DNA from: Haematobia irritans
Lineage: Eukaryota > Arthropoda > Insecta > Diptera > Muscidae
NCBI RefSeq assembly: GCF_050003625.1
Contig: NC_134398.1
Location: forward strand, 101,795,498-101,859,497
Direction of reading: 5' to 3'
DNA length: 64,000 bases
Shown: positions 10,441-20,149 of the stretch, in pieces
Layout of the letters: every line of letters starts with the position of its first letter
How positions within the stretch are numbered: the stretch's first letter is position 1
Made by a program: the position numbers and the translations under genes
Notes under the pieces: model-generated
Seen by the model: the letters and a program-made list of their open reading frames with translations, nothing else
Database searches by the model: none
Told to the model about the DNA's origin: nothing

Positions 10441-10451
10441 AACCTTCTTGA

Positions 10452-10913
10452 TTATTTTTCTTTGTTGAACCAACCAGATTGTTCCAAAAATATTAGCAGA
10501 CTGCTTAAGTTAACGTTTTCCAGATCCGCCAGTAATCTGAAGCTATATGCTCCTAAAAGTTGCTTGCGCTTTACACAAAATGCAGGACACTCACACAAGA
10601 GGTGTTTAATTGATTCTTTTTCCTCCGCATCGTGACAGCTCATACAATAGTCATTATACTTCGCGCCAATAGTTTTTGCAAAATCTCCTATCAGGCAGCG
10701 ACCCGTTATAGCAGATATCAGGAGTGATATCTGACGTCTCGAGAACATTAGCATATCTAGTGTGCGGTTTAAGTTGAAATGGGGCCATATTTGCTTGGTG
10801 TCGTTACAACCCTTGCAATTCTCCCATCGAACATTTGCCATCACATCTTGCCTGTTCTTAGTGACAAAGGTTGGGACATCTCCCTTGTTGCAAACTAACA
10901 GATTAGTACGCAA
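10452..10913 (-). pseudogene. LINE ORF2 remnant: start of endonuclease fused to C-terminal zinc knuckle
   Basis: About 24 residues (MRTNLLVCNKGDVPTFVTKN...) match the endonuclease region seen in the copy at 48660. The frame then jumps to ANVRWENCKGCNDTKQIWPH, which lies after the RNase H domain in the copy at 59180. Reverse transcriptase and RNase H are therefore gone. The C-terminus keeps the CCHC-like finger CMSCHDAEEKESIKHLLCEC typical of I/LOA/R1-group ORF2 proteins. It begins just downstream of the ORF1 stop and stays in frame to the natural stop. The deletion may be a single event joining nt 10851-10855. Confidence 0.85.
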
Positions 10914-10917
10914 CAGA

Positions 10918-12105
10918 TTAGATTAACAGATTAGTCACATCAGCCGCTTCAATCGAGTCATCAAGAATGTCCTCTTCAGAGATATCGGTGACTCTCGCAA
11001 TAACCATAGGTTCAACTTTGGTGAGTTCTGAGGCAGTAGAAGCCTCCTCACGCATACGGTATCTATCCATGTCTTCAAATGTCTTGGTATCCCCCTCGAC
11101 TTCGCAAGAGGATCCGCTTACTTCTGATTCAGACAGAGGCTTGTCCATTTCTGAATCCTTTAGCTGATCGTTTTTATACACCTTCATTTGGATATAATGA
11201 AAGCCATAACATACACGGCCCTGGGACTTTGCTAGATGTGGCAAAGACTGAGTGTTCAATATAAACACTGCATGCCGTCTTGGCCCATCCACTTCATCCA
11301 AACGGCCAACCTTCCAATCAGCTGTTGGAAGATTTGGATTGCATTGTTTCAGTCTATTTAAAATAGATTCAGGGTCAGGAGGGTTTGCAGGTATCCACGC
11401 ATGTGCCCTTGGTCTAGCCGGTATGTCTTTCTTCTCGACTAACTCTAGAGCAGCTCCTTCCCAAACTTCACCAATTAGTATCAGAGCAGCTTTAAAACAT
11501 TCTATAGACCTCTGGTCCTCAAATGCGACTAGCTTAAATCGTCCTTGATACCAACCAGCCTCTTGGTGTCGAGGATCTGGGCCGGGAAACTTTTCCAGTA
11601 CCTGTGAGTAGACGCCAGACAAAGCATTCTCAATTTCCCCCCATTTTTGCTTTGGAACCATACCGTCCAATGCTCCTTTATTTATGATAGCCATCACAAG
11701 GCTGTCTTTAGCAACTGAGGCAAACGATCGTTGATCCCTTTTGGAGGATGGCAGCTCATCCGGCGATCGTTCCCTTTTTCCAGCCTCAAGAATTCCTTGA
11801 GCCCATTTTAAGGAATCGCTTTGTTTAGCCGACAACGTGCTTGGGTCGACTGATCCTAATTTCTTTAGGATAAACAAAGCATTTCTGCGTTCTTTGAATC
11901 TCTTTCGTGAGGGATTACCTCCTTTTGATGCCGTTACCTTGGAAAAGGTCCGACTTGTCAAATTGTCGCCATCTGTCGACCCGTCTACAGGTCGACTAAT
12001 TGGGCCTAACTCTTGGTCATTGCCCAAATTTATAACTCCAGTCGATACCCGTCCACTGGGCCCTGAAGTTAGCAACCCAGTGGATGTCTTTGAATTTCTC
12101 TGCAT
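10918..12105 (-). CDS. LINE ORF1 (Gag-like) protein, open over 395 codons
   Basis: Uninterrupted ORF1 of the internally deleted LINE. The N-terminal ~125 residues are low-complexity, basic and Ser/Lys-rich. The following block (about residues 130-310, with GWYQGRFKLVAFEDQ, VWEGAALELVE and RPRAHAWIPANPPDPE) resembles the DUF4780-type nucleic-acid-binding domain common in ORF1 of insect non-LTR elements. That assignment is from memory of the family. The C-terminal ~80 residues are acidic. I see no CCHC knuckle in ORF1. Its likely role is to bind element RNA in the RNP, and it could act in trans. The start is the first ATG after the 5' UTR. An open frame while ORF2 is gutted is unusual. Confidence 0.75.
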   Translation of the reverse strand: MQRNSKTSTGLLTSGPSGRVSTGVINLGNDQELGPISRPVDGSTDGDNLTSRTFSKVTASKGGNPSRKRFKERRNALFILKKLGSVDPSTLSAKQSDSLKWAQGILEAGKRERSPDELPSSKRDQRSFASVAKDSLVMAIINKGALDGMVPKQKWGEIENALSGVYSQVLEKFPGPDPRHQEAGWYQGRFKLVAFEDQRSIECFKAALILIGEVWEGAALELVEKKDIPARPRAHAWIPANPPDPESILNRLKQCNPNLPTADWKVGRLDEVDGPRRHAVFILNTQSLPHLAKSQGRVCYGFHYIQMKVYKNDQLKDSEMDKPLSESEVSGSSCEVEGDTKTFEDMDRYRMREEASTASELTKVEPMVIARVTDISEEDILDDSIEAADVTNLLI

Positions 12106-12257
12106 GGTGGCCTAATATCCCACCACACTTGAAATTCGTAGTAGGTACTTATTACGATGATTTTATCCGCTATTAAAAAACACGTCCGTTCCGTTCGACG
12201 GTTGAATAATATATATAAATATAACTTATAACGATAATTATCTCTTGATGACCATAA

Positions 12258-12335
12258 CAGCTACGTAGGTCAGTGGTTAGTGTGCTGGCTTACAAACTGT
12301 GTGGTCCGCTGTTCGAATCCCCGTCCGGCAAAAGG
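12258..12335 (+). other. Second tRNA-like module of F1 copy c (Val-like loop)
   Basis: A-box-like TAGGTCAGTGG, anticodon-loop-like CTTACAA (anticodon TAC) and B box GTTCGAATCCC, on the plus strand and divergent from the module at 10153-10226. The two were neighbours before the LINE inserted between them. Confidence 0.65.
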
Positions 12336-13357
12336 TAAAATTAAAAATATATATATATATATAAAAGGTAATAATTACTTCTACAATGTTTGTATTACAG
12401 AAAAAGGTGCTAAGAACTAAAAAGCTCATGGAAGTGAAAAAAATGTGAGGCAATATACAATTAGGCAGAAAAAAATTTTGAGCACAATATTCTTTGGGAG
12501 AAAATTCTTCTCAGCATATAATATTTTTGGGTCCAAAATGCCTCCAGACATATTATATGTTCACATAATAACATATAGTTTTTTGGAAGACAACATTATT
12601 GAATTTGGATGGAAAAATACAAAATGTTTGGAACTTAGACTACCCAAACATATTATATTGTTTAGACCAATATGCTTTCAAACATATTATATATTGGAAG
12701 AAATCAAACATATAAATGTTTGGGCAATACCCAAAAATTTATATGCTTGAAGCAAAATATGTTTGGGAGTATATGTTACAGAAGCGATTTTTTTTGAGGG
12801 TGTATAATGCCAAAATGATAAACAAAACACATGTCCACACATATGTTATATAAAATGCTGCTCTCAAGGCGAAAACACTTGCTGTTTTTTTCAAATGTCT
12901 ATTCTCTTGGTTCCGAATGTCTATTCTCTTTACTCCGAATACTCATTCTAATATTCAAATTAAATAATATTTAGAATTAAGCATATCAAATTTTTGCCCT
13001 TATCATAAAATAGCTTTCCGAAACAACATACTAGCGGTTATGTTAATATCTTTCGTCAACCCTCTCGGTTTCCATCCCTATTTCTTTCTCTTTACTCCCT
13101 CTCTCTCTCTCTGTTGCTCTCTGAATAAAATATCACAACATGTATATGTTTACTCGAAATTTGTAAATTTATATATGTTTACATTCACACATATTATTTT
13201 ATATATATTCTAACATATTAATATATGTGTCCCAAACATTCAGTGTTAGTTCAGGAACATTACATGCGTGCACTTAAATATATTGTGTTTAAAAATTGTT
13301 CCCGAAACACATTTTGTTTATATCGGAACATATGAAAAACATATTTTTCTAACTGTG

Positions 13358-13498
13358 TGTCTGTCCGTCTGAGCCTCCCACGCCTTCTGTAACTCATAAA
13401 GTCTACAGCATATGTATTTCCTCAATGGCTCAAAAAATTCAGGGAAATACCCATACGTAGGAAAATGTCCTCGGGTCTCTCCCGCCATCTCTACACTA
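13358..13498. other. Spacer, no feature seen
   Basis: Short non-coding stretch between two F1-derived blocks. No gene or terminus was recognised. Confidence 0.4.
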
Positions 13499-13636
13499 CA
13501 CCCTCAAAAAAATCGCTTCTTTAACATATACCCCAAACACATTTTGCTTCAAGCATATATATTTTCAGAATTGCTCCAAACAAAATGTTATTTGTATTGT
13601 TCAAACATATTATGTTTCTCCTTAGGGCATACACTA

Positions 13637-14200
13637 CCCAGCAAAAAAGAGTCGCCAAAAAAGTAGTGTTCTTTTTGGATCCGGAAGTGGTGCAAAAGTG
13701 GCGCAGAAGCGATGAATTTAACATGGACTTGTCATAGGACGCATGTCCACCATTTCAACAGCCGTTGCACTGAATATGCATCGCTTCGTTAGATGTGATC
13801 CGAATTCAGTGTTTTGGAAGTGAATTACAAAAATTTGTGGTATTTTGACAAATAATTAATTTTTATATTTTTTATGATTTTTAATGCAATCTAACGCTTG
13901 TCTGAAACCCATGACCTCTAATATTTTCAAAATTTCGCAATTTTTCTAGAATGAATTTAGAATTTTTTTGACAAAATTTAAATAATTTATACCACTTTAT
14001 TAATCCTTATCCTGTTTTTAACATATTTGAAACAAAAAATGTCAAAATTGCCCTTTAGAAGTATGAAAAAAGCGAGTTATAAAAAATTTAATGAAATCAG
14101 CTTCCTGAGTAGTTAAAATAAAGAACATCTCTGGAAGGACATTTTTGGAAGTGCTTTTAAAGTTGTGCCTTTAGAAGTACTTCCAAATTTTTTTGCTGGG
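13637..14200. mobile_element. MITE family M4, copy 1 (564 bp)
   Basis: Begins CCCAGCAAAAAAGAGTCGCC and ends inverted CCCAGCAAAAAAATTTGGAAG, flanked by TA on both sides. The interior mentions ggatccggaagtggtgcaaa and catggacttgtcataggacg, shared with copy 2. It is non-coding. Confidence 0.85.
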
Positions 14201-14610
14201 TAGTAGTGAAAAATTTTCTTTGTGTGGACATATTTTTAAGGCGCCAGTAGGTTACTCCCATTATTTTACTTGCAGCATACTCTCTAGGTCTCTCTTTCTA
14301 AACACATATATGCCCAGCAAAAAAAGAGCTTCCAAAAAGTAGTTTGGATCCCCAATCTGTGATCCGGAAGTAGTGCAAACTTGGATCATCTCCAATGAAT
14401 TTTACATGGACTTGTCATAGGACGGAAGTACTCCCTTTTTGGATCCTTTCCATTACTTTAGAAGTTGTGCCCTGGAAGTTAATTTTAATGAAGAAATTTA
14501 AAAAGCGAAAAAAATTTTTTTTTCAACCAATTTCACTTTTTTTTCATCAATTGTTTTATTACACAATTATGTTCCTATTATCTAATTTTTACCATTTGAA
14601 AAACTTTTTC

Positions 14611-14687
14611 GCTCCGACCAGGGGTTGAACCTGGGTTTGCTGGCACCATAACAGAACGTCTTAGCACACTCAGCCACAAACGTCATT
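14611..14687 (-). other. tRNA-like module inside MITE M4
   Basis: On the minus strand: A-box-like TGGCTGAGTGTG and, about 45 bases on, B box AGGTTCAACCCC, followed by a TTTTT run. The spacing and both boxes fit an internal Pol III promoter. The acceptor stem is not preserved. Confidence 0.6.
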
Positions 14688-16034
14688 GAACATAAAGCGT
14701 CGAAAGGTCAATTCAAAAGTTTGTGATATGATCGTAATACGACACCAAGGAATAACATTCTAAGTGCTTCTCGAAATGTTCTTTATTAGTACACTGTTAG
14801 AAAAATATGTTTTTCATATGTTCCGATATAAACAAAATGTGTTTCGGGCACGATTTTAAACCACAATATATTTAAGTGCGAACATGTAATGTTCCTAAAC
14901 TAACACTAAATGTTTGGGACATCTATGTTAATATGTTAGAATATATTATGTTTGGGGCATCAATGTTTCATAAAAATCATATGTGTGAATACAAACATAT
15001 ATAAATTTACAAATTTCGACTAAACATACATATGTTGTGATATTTTATTCAAAGCGACAGAGAGAGAGTATAGAGAGAAAAAGAGATGGAAACCGGGAGA
15101 GTTGACGAAAGATATCAATATAACACAGCAAAAGAGTCAAAAGAGAACAATTTCTGTGAAACCGCTTGTATGTTGTTTCGGAAAACTGTTTTATGATAAG
15201 GCCAAAAATTTGATATGTTTAAGTCTAAATATTATTTAATTTGAATAAAGAGAATATACATTCTGAACCAAGAGAATAGACATTTGAAAAACAAACAGCT
15301 TATGTTTTCGCCTTGAGAGCAGCATTTTATGTATGTGTGGACATGTGTTTTGTTTATCATTTTGGCATTATGGGCACAATTTTTTTCTTGGTTCGTTAAA
15401 AGAAATCAGGGGTCTTCATAAAAATAACGAAAGGGCACTATACTCTTTTTAGAGTTGGGACAGTAAAATGAAATAAGGAGGAAATAGTGAAAAATTACAC
15501 AGTAAAATGTAAAAAAACAAACTTTAGTTCCTCTTTATTAAAAAGTAGTCCACGAGGAGTTGACGGACACCATCAAATATAAAAGCGGGCATTAAGTTCG
15601 AGTTTTACAGCTAAAACAATTTAAAAAGTTTATTTTCTTTAAAATGAATTATTAAAGAAAAATAAAAGGAATTTTAGAGCGATGGTGTTAAATGCTAGTA
15701 AAAAACTGTTCACTCCTAAATAAATTTATGTTTATATTATAAAATTATGTATGTATGTTTATACTCGACTCCACGTTCTTCTTTTGTTAGTTTTTGAATT
15801 CCTTCCAAATTTTAAAGTTTTGTACAAAAACAGTTTTTTATTACAAGATTGTTATTTTTGCAATAAAAAATAATATTTTATCCAAAAATCAGTCAATTTC
15901 GTTTATATCAAGCACTGTTACTGACTATAAATCTTTAATAACACACATTTCGAAATTTCATTTAAAAAAAAAATAATATAGTATAAATATAAATGTGTAA
16001 ATTAAAAAAAAAAAAAACAAAAAACAAAAAAAAA

Positions 16035-16112
16035 TGTTCGGTCGGAGCAGGGATTGAACCCACGACCCTTTGCATGCAAGGCAGACATGCTAACCACTGC
16101 TCCACGTGGCAA
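16035..16112 (-). other. tRNA-like module of F1 copy e (SINE-head type)
   Basis: A box TGGAGCAGTGG, loop CTTGCAT (anticodon TGC, Ala-like) with four of five stem pairs, and B box GGTTCAATCCC. A long T-run follows immediately (A-run at 15999-16035 on the plus strand). It is divergent from the module at 16226. Confidence 0.75.
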
Positions 16113-16225
16113 ACAAATGTATGTTTCTGTTAAATAATGTTATGTTTGCATGGGCTCGTGGGAGCTGCAAACTATGCTATATAAATGTAACTTAAAACGA
16201 TAATTATCTACTGGTGACTATAACA

Positions 16226-16303
16226 GCTACGTAGCCCAGTGGATAGTGTGTTGGCTTACAAACTGTATGGTCCTCGGTTCGATTCTCCGTGCAGGCGAAA
16301 GGT
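16226..16303 (+). other. tRNA-like module of F1 copy e (Val-like loop)
   Basis: A box TAGCCCAGTGG, loop CTTACAA (anticodon TAC) and B box GGTTCGATTCTCC, followed by GGCGAAAGGTAAAA. No oligo-T terminator lies directly downstream, unlike its partner. Confidence 0.7.
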
Positions 16304-16904
16304 AAAATTTAAAAAATTTATAAAAGTGAATAATTTCTTCAACATTATTTGTATTACAGAGAAAGGTTCCAATAACTAAAAAATTTCGTGGAAGTGAAAA
16401 TTACGAGTATGTTAGGGAATGAGCACAATCGTGTTTGGGAAAAATTCTTCCAAGCATATAATATTTTTGGCTCAAAATGCTTCCAAACATATAATATGTT
16501 CACATAAAACAAACATATTAATGTTTCGGCAGTATGCAATAATATATGTGCTTCCTGCAAAATATGTTTGGAACATATGTTAAAGAAGCGATTTTTTTTG
16601 AGGGTGTATGAACGAAAAAATAAGAAACGCAGGTTCAAATCTCACCATCTCGTATAAATATATTTTTTTCCATTAAAAATTAACAAAAAATTAAAAATTC
16701 TCGTAATTTGCAAAACCTTCTCAAAAGAACTTCCATGGAAGCGAAAAAGTCAAACGGCACAGGTTCAAATCCCAGTGGGGATGAAATTTTTTATTTTTTT
16801 TATTATTTTTTACCTTTTTTATTAATTTCTATTTTTTTAGTTTTTTATTAATTTTCTATTTTTTTGTAAAATTTAATTATACAAAATTTGCACTTAAAAT
16901 AGCC

Positions 16905-17130
16905 TGATCGGAAGTAGAAAAAAATCATTGGATGATCCCAAGATGCGCTTTAGAAGAAATGTTTGTGCACTTGTCCAAAAGGACTGCATCGGAGGTGGAA
17001 AAAAATTATTGGGGGATCCCACGATGCGCTTTAGAAGAAATGTTTGTGGACTTGTCCAAAAGGACTGCATAGGAAGTTGAAAAGACTCGATGGGGGATTC
17101 TGGGATGCGCTTTAAAAGAAATGTTTGTGG
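16905..17130 (+). repeat. Three ~81-bp tandem repeats in M4
   Basis: The word gatgcgcttta(g/a)aagaaatg recurs at about 16942, 17023 and 17104, each followed by tttgtg and preceded by a GGA(A/G)GT(A/T)GAAAA stretch. They lie at the right subterminal region of M4 copy 2. Confidence 0.85.
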
Positions 17131-17269
17131 AACAACTTCCAATTTTTTTTTGCTGGGTGGTTATAGCCTGTTTCTAAATTGGTATACGTTTGCATCCAAG
17201 CATATTATATTTACAAAAATATTATGTCCCAAACATAATATGTTTTAATATATTAACATATATGTCCCT

Positions 17270-17321
17270 GTTGAACCCATGGTTCAACCTGTTTGCAACG
17301 AATACCCTTAATAATATTACA
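17270..17321 (+). mobile_element. 52-bp piece of Bel-Pao LTR
   Basis: Identical over about 52 bases to the start of the LTR at 32574-32625. It begins exactly at tgttgaaccc and stops where F1 copy f begins at a TA. This fixes the 5' edge of the LTR and shows a second LTR insertion in the window. Confidence 0.8.
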
Positions 17322-17637
17322 CCCTCAAAAAAAATCTCTTCTCTAACATATGTTCCAAACATATTTTGCAGGTAGCACATATATTATTGGATACTGCCAA
17401 AATATTAATATGTTTGTTTTATGTGAACATATTATATGTTTGGAAGCATTATCAGCCCAAAAATATTATATGCTTCCAAGAATTTTCCCCAAAGAAGATT
17501 GTGCTCATTCCCTCACATAATTTTCACTTCCACGAAATTTTTTAGTTCTTGGCACCTTTTTCTGTAATACAAATAATGTTGAAGAAATTATTCAATTTTA
17601 TAATTTTTTTTAAATTTTACCTTTCGCCTGGACGGAG
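17322..17637 (-). mobile_element. F1 element, copy f (reverse, truncated)
   Basis: Starts with the inverted right terminus CACCCTCAAAAAAAATC and runs to the ttacctttcgcctg words just before the Val-like module. There it is cut by the mini-me repeat. Confidence 0.8.
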
Positions 17638-18510
17638 ATTCGGGCGGGGCCGACTATATTATACCCTGCACCACTTTGTAGATCTAAATTTTCGATACCA
17701 TATCACATCCGTCAAATGTGTTGGGTGCTATATATAAAGGTTTGTCCCAAATACATACATTTAAATATCACTCGATTTCGACAGAATTTGATAGACTTTT
17801 ACATCTATAGACCCAAAATTTAAGTTGGCTAATGCACTAGGTTGGAACACAATTTTAGTAAAAAAAATATGGGAAACATTTAAATCTGAAGCAATTTTAA
17901 GGAAACTTCGCAAAAGTTTATTTATGATTTATCGCTCGATATATATGTATTAGAAGTTTAGGAAAATTCGAGTCATTTTTACAACTTTTCGACTAAGCAG
18001 TGGCGATTTAACTAGGAAAATGTTGTAATGAAAATGTATTTTGACCATTTTTGTCGAAATCAGAAAAACATATATATGGGAGCTATATCTAAATCTGAAC
18101 CGATTTGGCTGATATTTTGCAAGTTTTTCGAGACTCATAAAATATTCGGATGTACGGAATTTGAGGAAGATCGGTTGATATACACGCCAATTATGACCAG
18201 ATCGGTGAAAAATATATATGGCAGCTATATCTAAATCTGAACCGATTTTTTCCAGAATCAACAGGGATCGTCTTTGAGCGGAAACAGGACCCTATACCAA
18301 TCCGACTAAAACTGCGAGCTGTACTTTGCACACAAAAATACATCAACAGACAGACAGACGGACAGACAGACTGACAGACGGACATCGCTAAATCGACTCA
18401 GAATTTAATTCTAAGCCGATCCGTATACTAAAAGGTTGGTCTATGATTACTCCTTCTTGGCGTTACATACAAATGCACAATCTTATTATACCCTCTACCA
18501 CAGTAGTGGT
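17638..18510 (+). mobile_element. mini-me/DINE-1-like repeat
   Basis: Opens with gggcggggccgactatatta and taccctgcaccac, has two 'gctatatctaaatctgaacc' subrepeats, a (GTCY)n-type tract inverted as cagacagacggacagacag (about 18350-18385), then the core cgactcagaatttaattctaagccga and a ...ttataccctctaccac end. It is homologous to 27627-30738. The layout fits mini-me elements. Confidence 0.75.
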
Positions 18511-18860
18511 GAAGTGTATCAAGAGAGAAAAACAACACCAATATAAAGTACACACACCCTCAAAAATAATCGCTTCTTTAACATATGTTCCAAACATATT
18601 TTGCAGGAAGCACATATATTATTGGATACTGCCGAAACATTAATATGTTTGTTTTATGTGAACATATTATATGTTTGGAAGCATTTTGAGCCCAAAAATA
18701 TTATATGCTTGGAAGAATTTTTCCCAAAGACGATTGTGCTCATTGCCCAACATGCTCGTAATTTTCAATTCCACGAAATATTTTAGTTCTTGGCACCTTT
18801 TTCTGTAATACAAATAATGTTGAAGAAATTATTCACTTTTATAAATTTTTTAAATTTTAA

Positions 18861-18940
18861 CTTTCGCCTGCATGGAGAATCGAACCGAGAACCATACAGT
18901 TTGTAAGCCAACACACTATCCACTGGACTACGTAGCTGTT
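18861..18940 (-). other. tRNA-like module of F1 copy g (Val-like loop)
   Basis: Inverted copy of the TAGCCCAGTGG / CTTACAA / GGTTCGATTCTCC module seen at 16226. Confidence 0.7.
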
Positions 18941-19040
18941 ATAATCACCAGTAGATAATTATCGTTATAAGTTACATTTATATAGCATAGTTTGCAGCGC
19001 CCATGCAAACATAACATTATTTAACAGAAACATACATTTG

Positions 19041-19118
19041 TTTGCCACGTGGAGCAGTGGTTAGCATGTCTGACTTGCATGCAAAGGGTCGTGGGTTCAA
19101 TCCCAGCTCCGACCGAAC
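19041..19118 (+). other. tRNA-like module of F1 copy g (SINE-head type)
   Basis: A box TGGAGCAGTGG, loop CTTGCAT and B box GGTTCAATCCC, then CGACCGAACAC and TTTTT, an apparent Pol III terminator. The anticodon stem has decayed slightly (TCTGA for TCTGC). Confidence 0.75.
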
Positions 19119-19857
19119 ACTTTTTCTTAATTTACACATTTATATTTATACTATATTAAATTTTTATAATGAAACTTCGAATGTGGGTTATTAATCATTT
19201 TACAACTCTAAAAAGAGTATAGTGCCCTTTCGTTATTTTTATGGAGACCCCTGATTTCTTTTAACGAACCAAAAAAAAAATTATGCTCATAATGCCAAAA
19301 TGGTAAACAAAACACATGTCCACACATACATAAAATGCTGCTCTCAAGGCGAAAACATATGCTGTTTGTTTTTCAAATGTCTGTTCTCTTGGTTCCGAAT
19401 ATCTATTGTCTTTATTCAAATTAAATAATATTTAGACTTAAGCATATCACATTTTTGGCCTTATCATAAAACAGTTTTCCGAAACAACATAAAAGCGGTT
19501 TCACAGAAATTGTTCTCTTTTGATTCTTTCGCTGTGTTATGTTGATATCTTTCTCTATACTCTCTCTGTCACTTTGAATAAAATATCACAACATATGTAT
19601 GTTTAGTCGAAATTTGTAAATATATATAAGTTTGCATTCACACATATGATTTTAATGAAACATTCATGCCCCAAACATAATATATTCTAACATATTAACA
19701 TAGATGTCCCAAACATTTAGTGTTAGTTTAGGAACATTACATGTTTGCACTTAAATATATTGTGTTTTAAAATTGTGCCCGAAACACATTTTGTTTATAT
19801 CGGAACATATGAAAAACATATTTTTCTAACAGTGCAACAAAAATAATAAAAATTAAA

Positions 19858-20090
19858 TTAAGGTGAGTACTAAGTTCGAGTTTTTTCACTAAAGTGAAAA
19901 CTAAATCAGTAAAAAAAGGCATAAAATTATACATATTTGTTGCATATTTTATTATAACTTGATGGGGAATAGCCCAAAGCAAGTTTTCACAAAGTTTGTA
20001 TTCCTTAAAAAGTATTATTAAAGAAAAGTAATCGTGAAAAAATGGCGATTTTAGCGGCTAAACTCGAACTTAATACTCACCTTTACATAT
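19858..20090. mobile_element. Short MITE with AAGGTGAGTACTAAGTTCGAG ends
   Basis: Left aaggtgagtactaagttcga and right, inverted, aaggtgagtattaagttcga form a near-perfect terminal repeat over 35 or more bases. It is non-coding. Relics of the same MITE (gggcattaagttcgagtttt) lie inside F1 copies at about 6320, 9430 and 15590. Confidence 0.8.
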
Positions 20091-20149
20091 AAAACTTCAT
20101 AGATGATTTGTTATACAAAGAAGTGTCGAAGAAGGGAAAACTAACCGAT

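Larger units (their letters stand above)
10316..12211 (-). mobile_element. Internally deleted LINE (ORF1-bearing, HAL1-like) with 12-bp target duplication
   Basis: Flanked by the 12-mer tatataaatata on both sides (10304-10315, 12212-12223), inside F1 copy c. On the minus strand it has about 106 bases of 5' UTR, an open ORF1 (12105-10918), the first few codons of ORF2, a large internal deletion, the ORF2 C-terminus, a 3' UTR and a (CCTAA)n tail (seen as taggttaggttaggtta at 10314-10330). The presence of both ends plus a target duplication suggests it retrotransposed, or was inserted and then deleted, rather than being a random fragment. It belongs to the same family as the copies at 48.6, 57.8 and, more distantly, 61.2 kb. 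Confidence 0.85.
8004..12802 (+). mobile_element. F1 element, copy c, carrying nested MITE and LINE
   Basis: Begins CACGGACGAAAAAGACTG (a variant of the usual CACTGTTAG end) after TA 8002-8003 and ends TTTTTTTGAGGGTG before TA 12803-12804. Nested inside are M3 copy 3 (8671-9277) and an internally deleted LINE (10316-12211). Removing both restores F1 order: left half, tatactctttttagag junction, tRNA-like pair, right end. It is itself inserted in copy b. Confidence 0.8.
7305..13357 (-). mobile_element. F1 element, copy b (reverse), split by copy c
   Basis: Reverse-strand F1 sequence runs 7305-8003 and resumes at 12805-13357, ending in catatttttctaactgtg, the inverted left terminus. The two halves join at a TA within the gtgcc(ca)TAatgcc site seen uninterrupted in copies e and i. 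The interval 8004-12802 is a second F1 copy inserted there in the opposite orientation. The end with the tRNA-like pair is missing on the left. Confidence 0.8.
14792..16606 (+). mobile_element. F1 element, copy e (full length, 1815 bp)
   Basis: Left end CACTGTTAGAAAAATATG after TA (14790-14791). Right end ATTTTTTTTGAGGGTG before TA (16607-16608). From left to right it has an ATATGTTT-rich subterminal block, a purine-rich gagagagag tract, the junction tatactctttttagagttgg, a relic of the agttcgagtttta MITE, the minus tRNA-like module, the plus tRNA-like module and a second ATATGTTT-rich block. No protein is encoded. The TA target and short CAC...AAAAA inverted ends suggest a Tc1/mariner-mobilised non-autonomous element. 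Confidence 0.85.
14313..17157. mobile_element. MITE family M4, copy 2 (longer, hosts F1 copy e)
   Basis: Termini CCCAGCAAAAAAAGAGC and TTTTTTTTTGCTGGG with TG on both flanks. It shares the first ~170 bases with copy 1. It contains a tRNA-like module (14611-14687), two further B-box-like words GGTTCAAATC (16632, 16763) and three ~81-bp tandem repeats near its right end. F1 copy e (14792-16606) is inserted in the middle. Without F1 it is about 1.03 kb. Confidence 0.8.
13499..17269 (-). mobile_element. F1-variant copy d (reverse), broken by two M4 MITEs
   Basis: Three pieces (13499-13636, 14201-14312, 17158-17269) follow, inverted, the order of the left half of copy c (8004-8340), including the ggcgcca...ggttact and cacatatatg words. 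It opens with the inverted right terminus CACCCTCAAAAAAA. The breaks coincide with M4 insertions at TA (13635-13636/14201-14202) and TG (14311-14312/17158-17159). It ends where Bel-Pao LTR sequence begins. Confidence 0.65.
18555..19834 (-). mobile_element. F1 element, copy g (reverse, internally deleted)
   Basis: Inverted right terminus CACCCTCAAAAATAATCG at 18555 and inverted left terminus CATATTTTTCTAACAGTG ending at 19834. CA flanks both ends where other copies have TA. The segment between the SINE-head module and the tatactctttttagag junction is deleted (junction about 19200). Both tRNA-like modules are present. Confidence 0.85.

Noticed and set aside
10967..11548. Plus-strand frames opposite LINE ORF1
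   Set aside because: Shadows of the real minus-strand ORF1; no motifs of their own.
13105..13125. (CT)n tract as a regulatory GAGA site
   Set aside because: It is the inverted gagagagag tract found in all full F1 copies, so it is part of the transposon.
16226..16303. Functional tRNA-Val gene
   Set aside because: Anticodon stem pairs poorly and the module occurs in every F1 copy.
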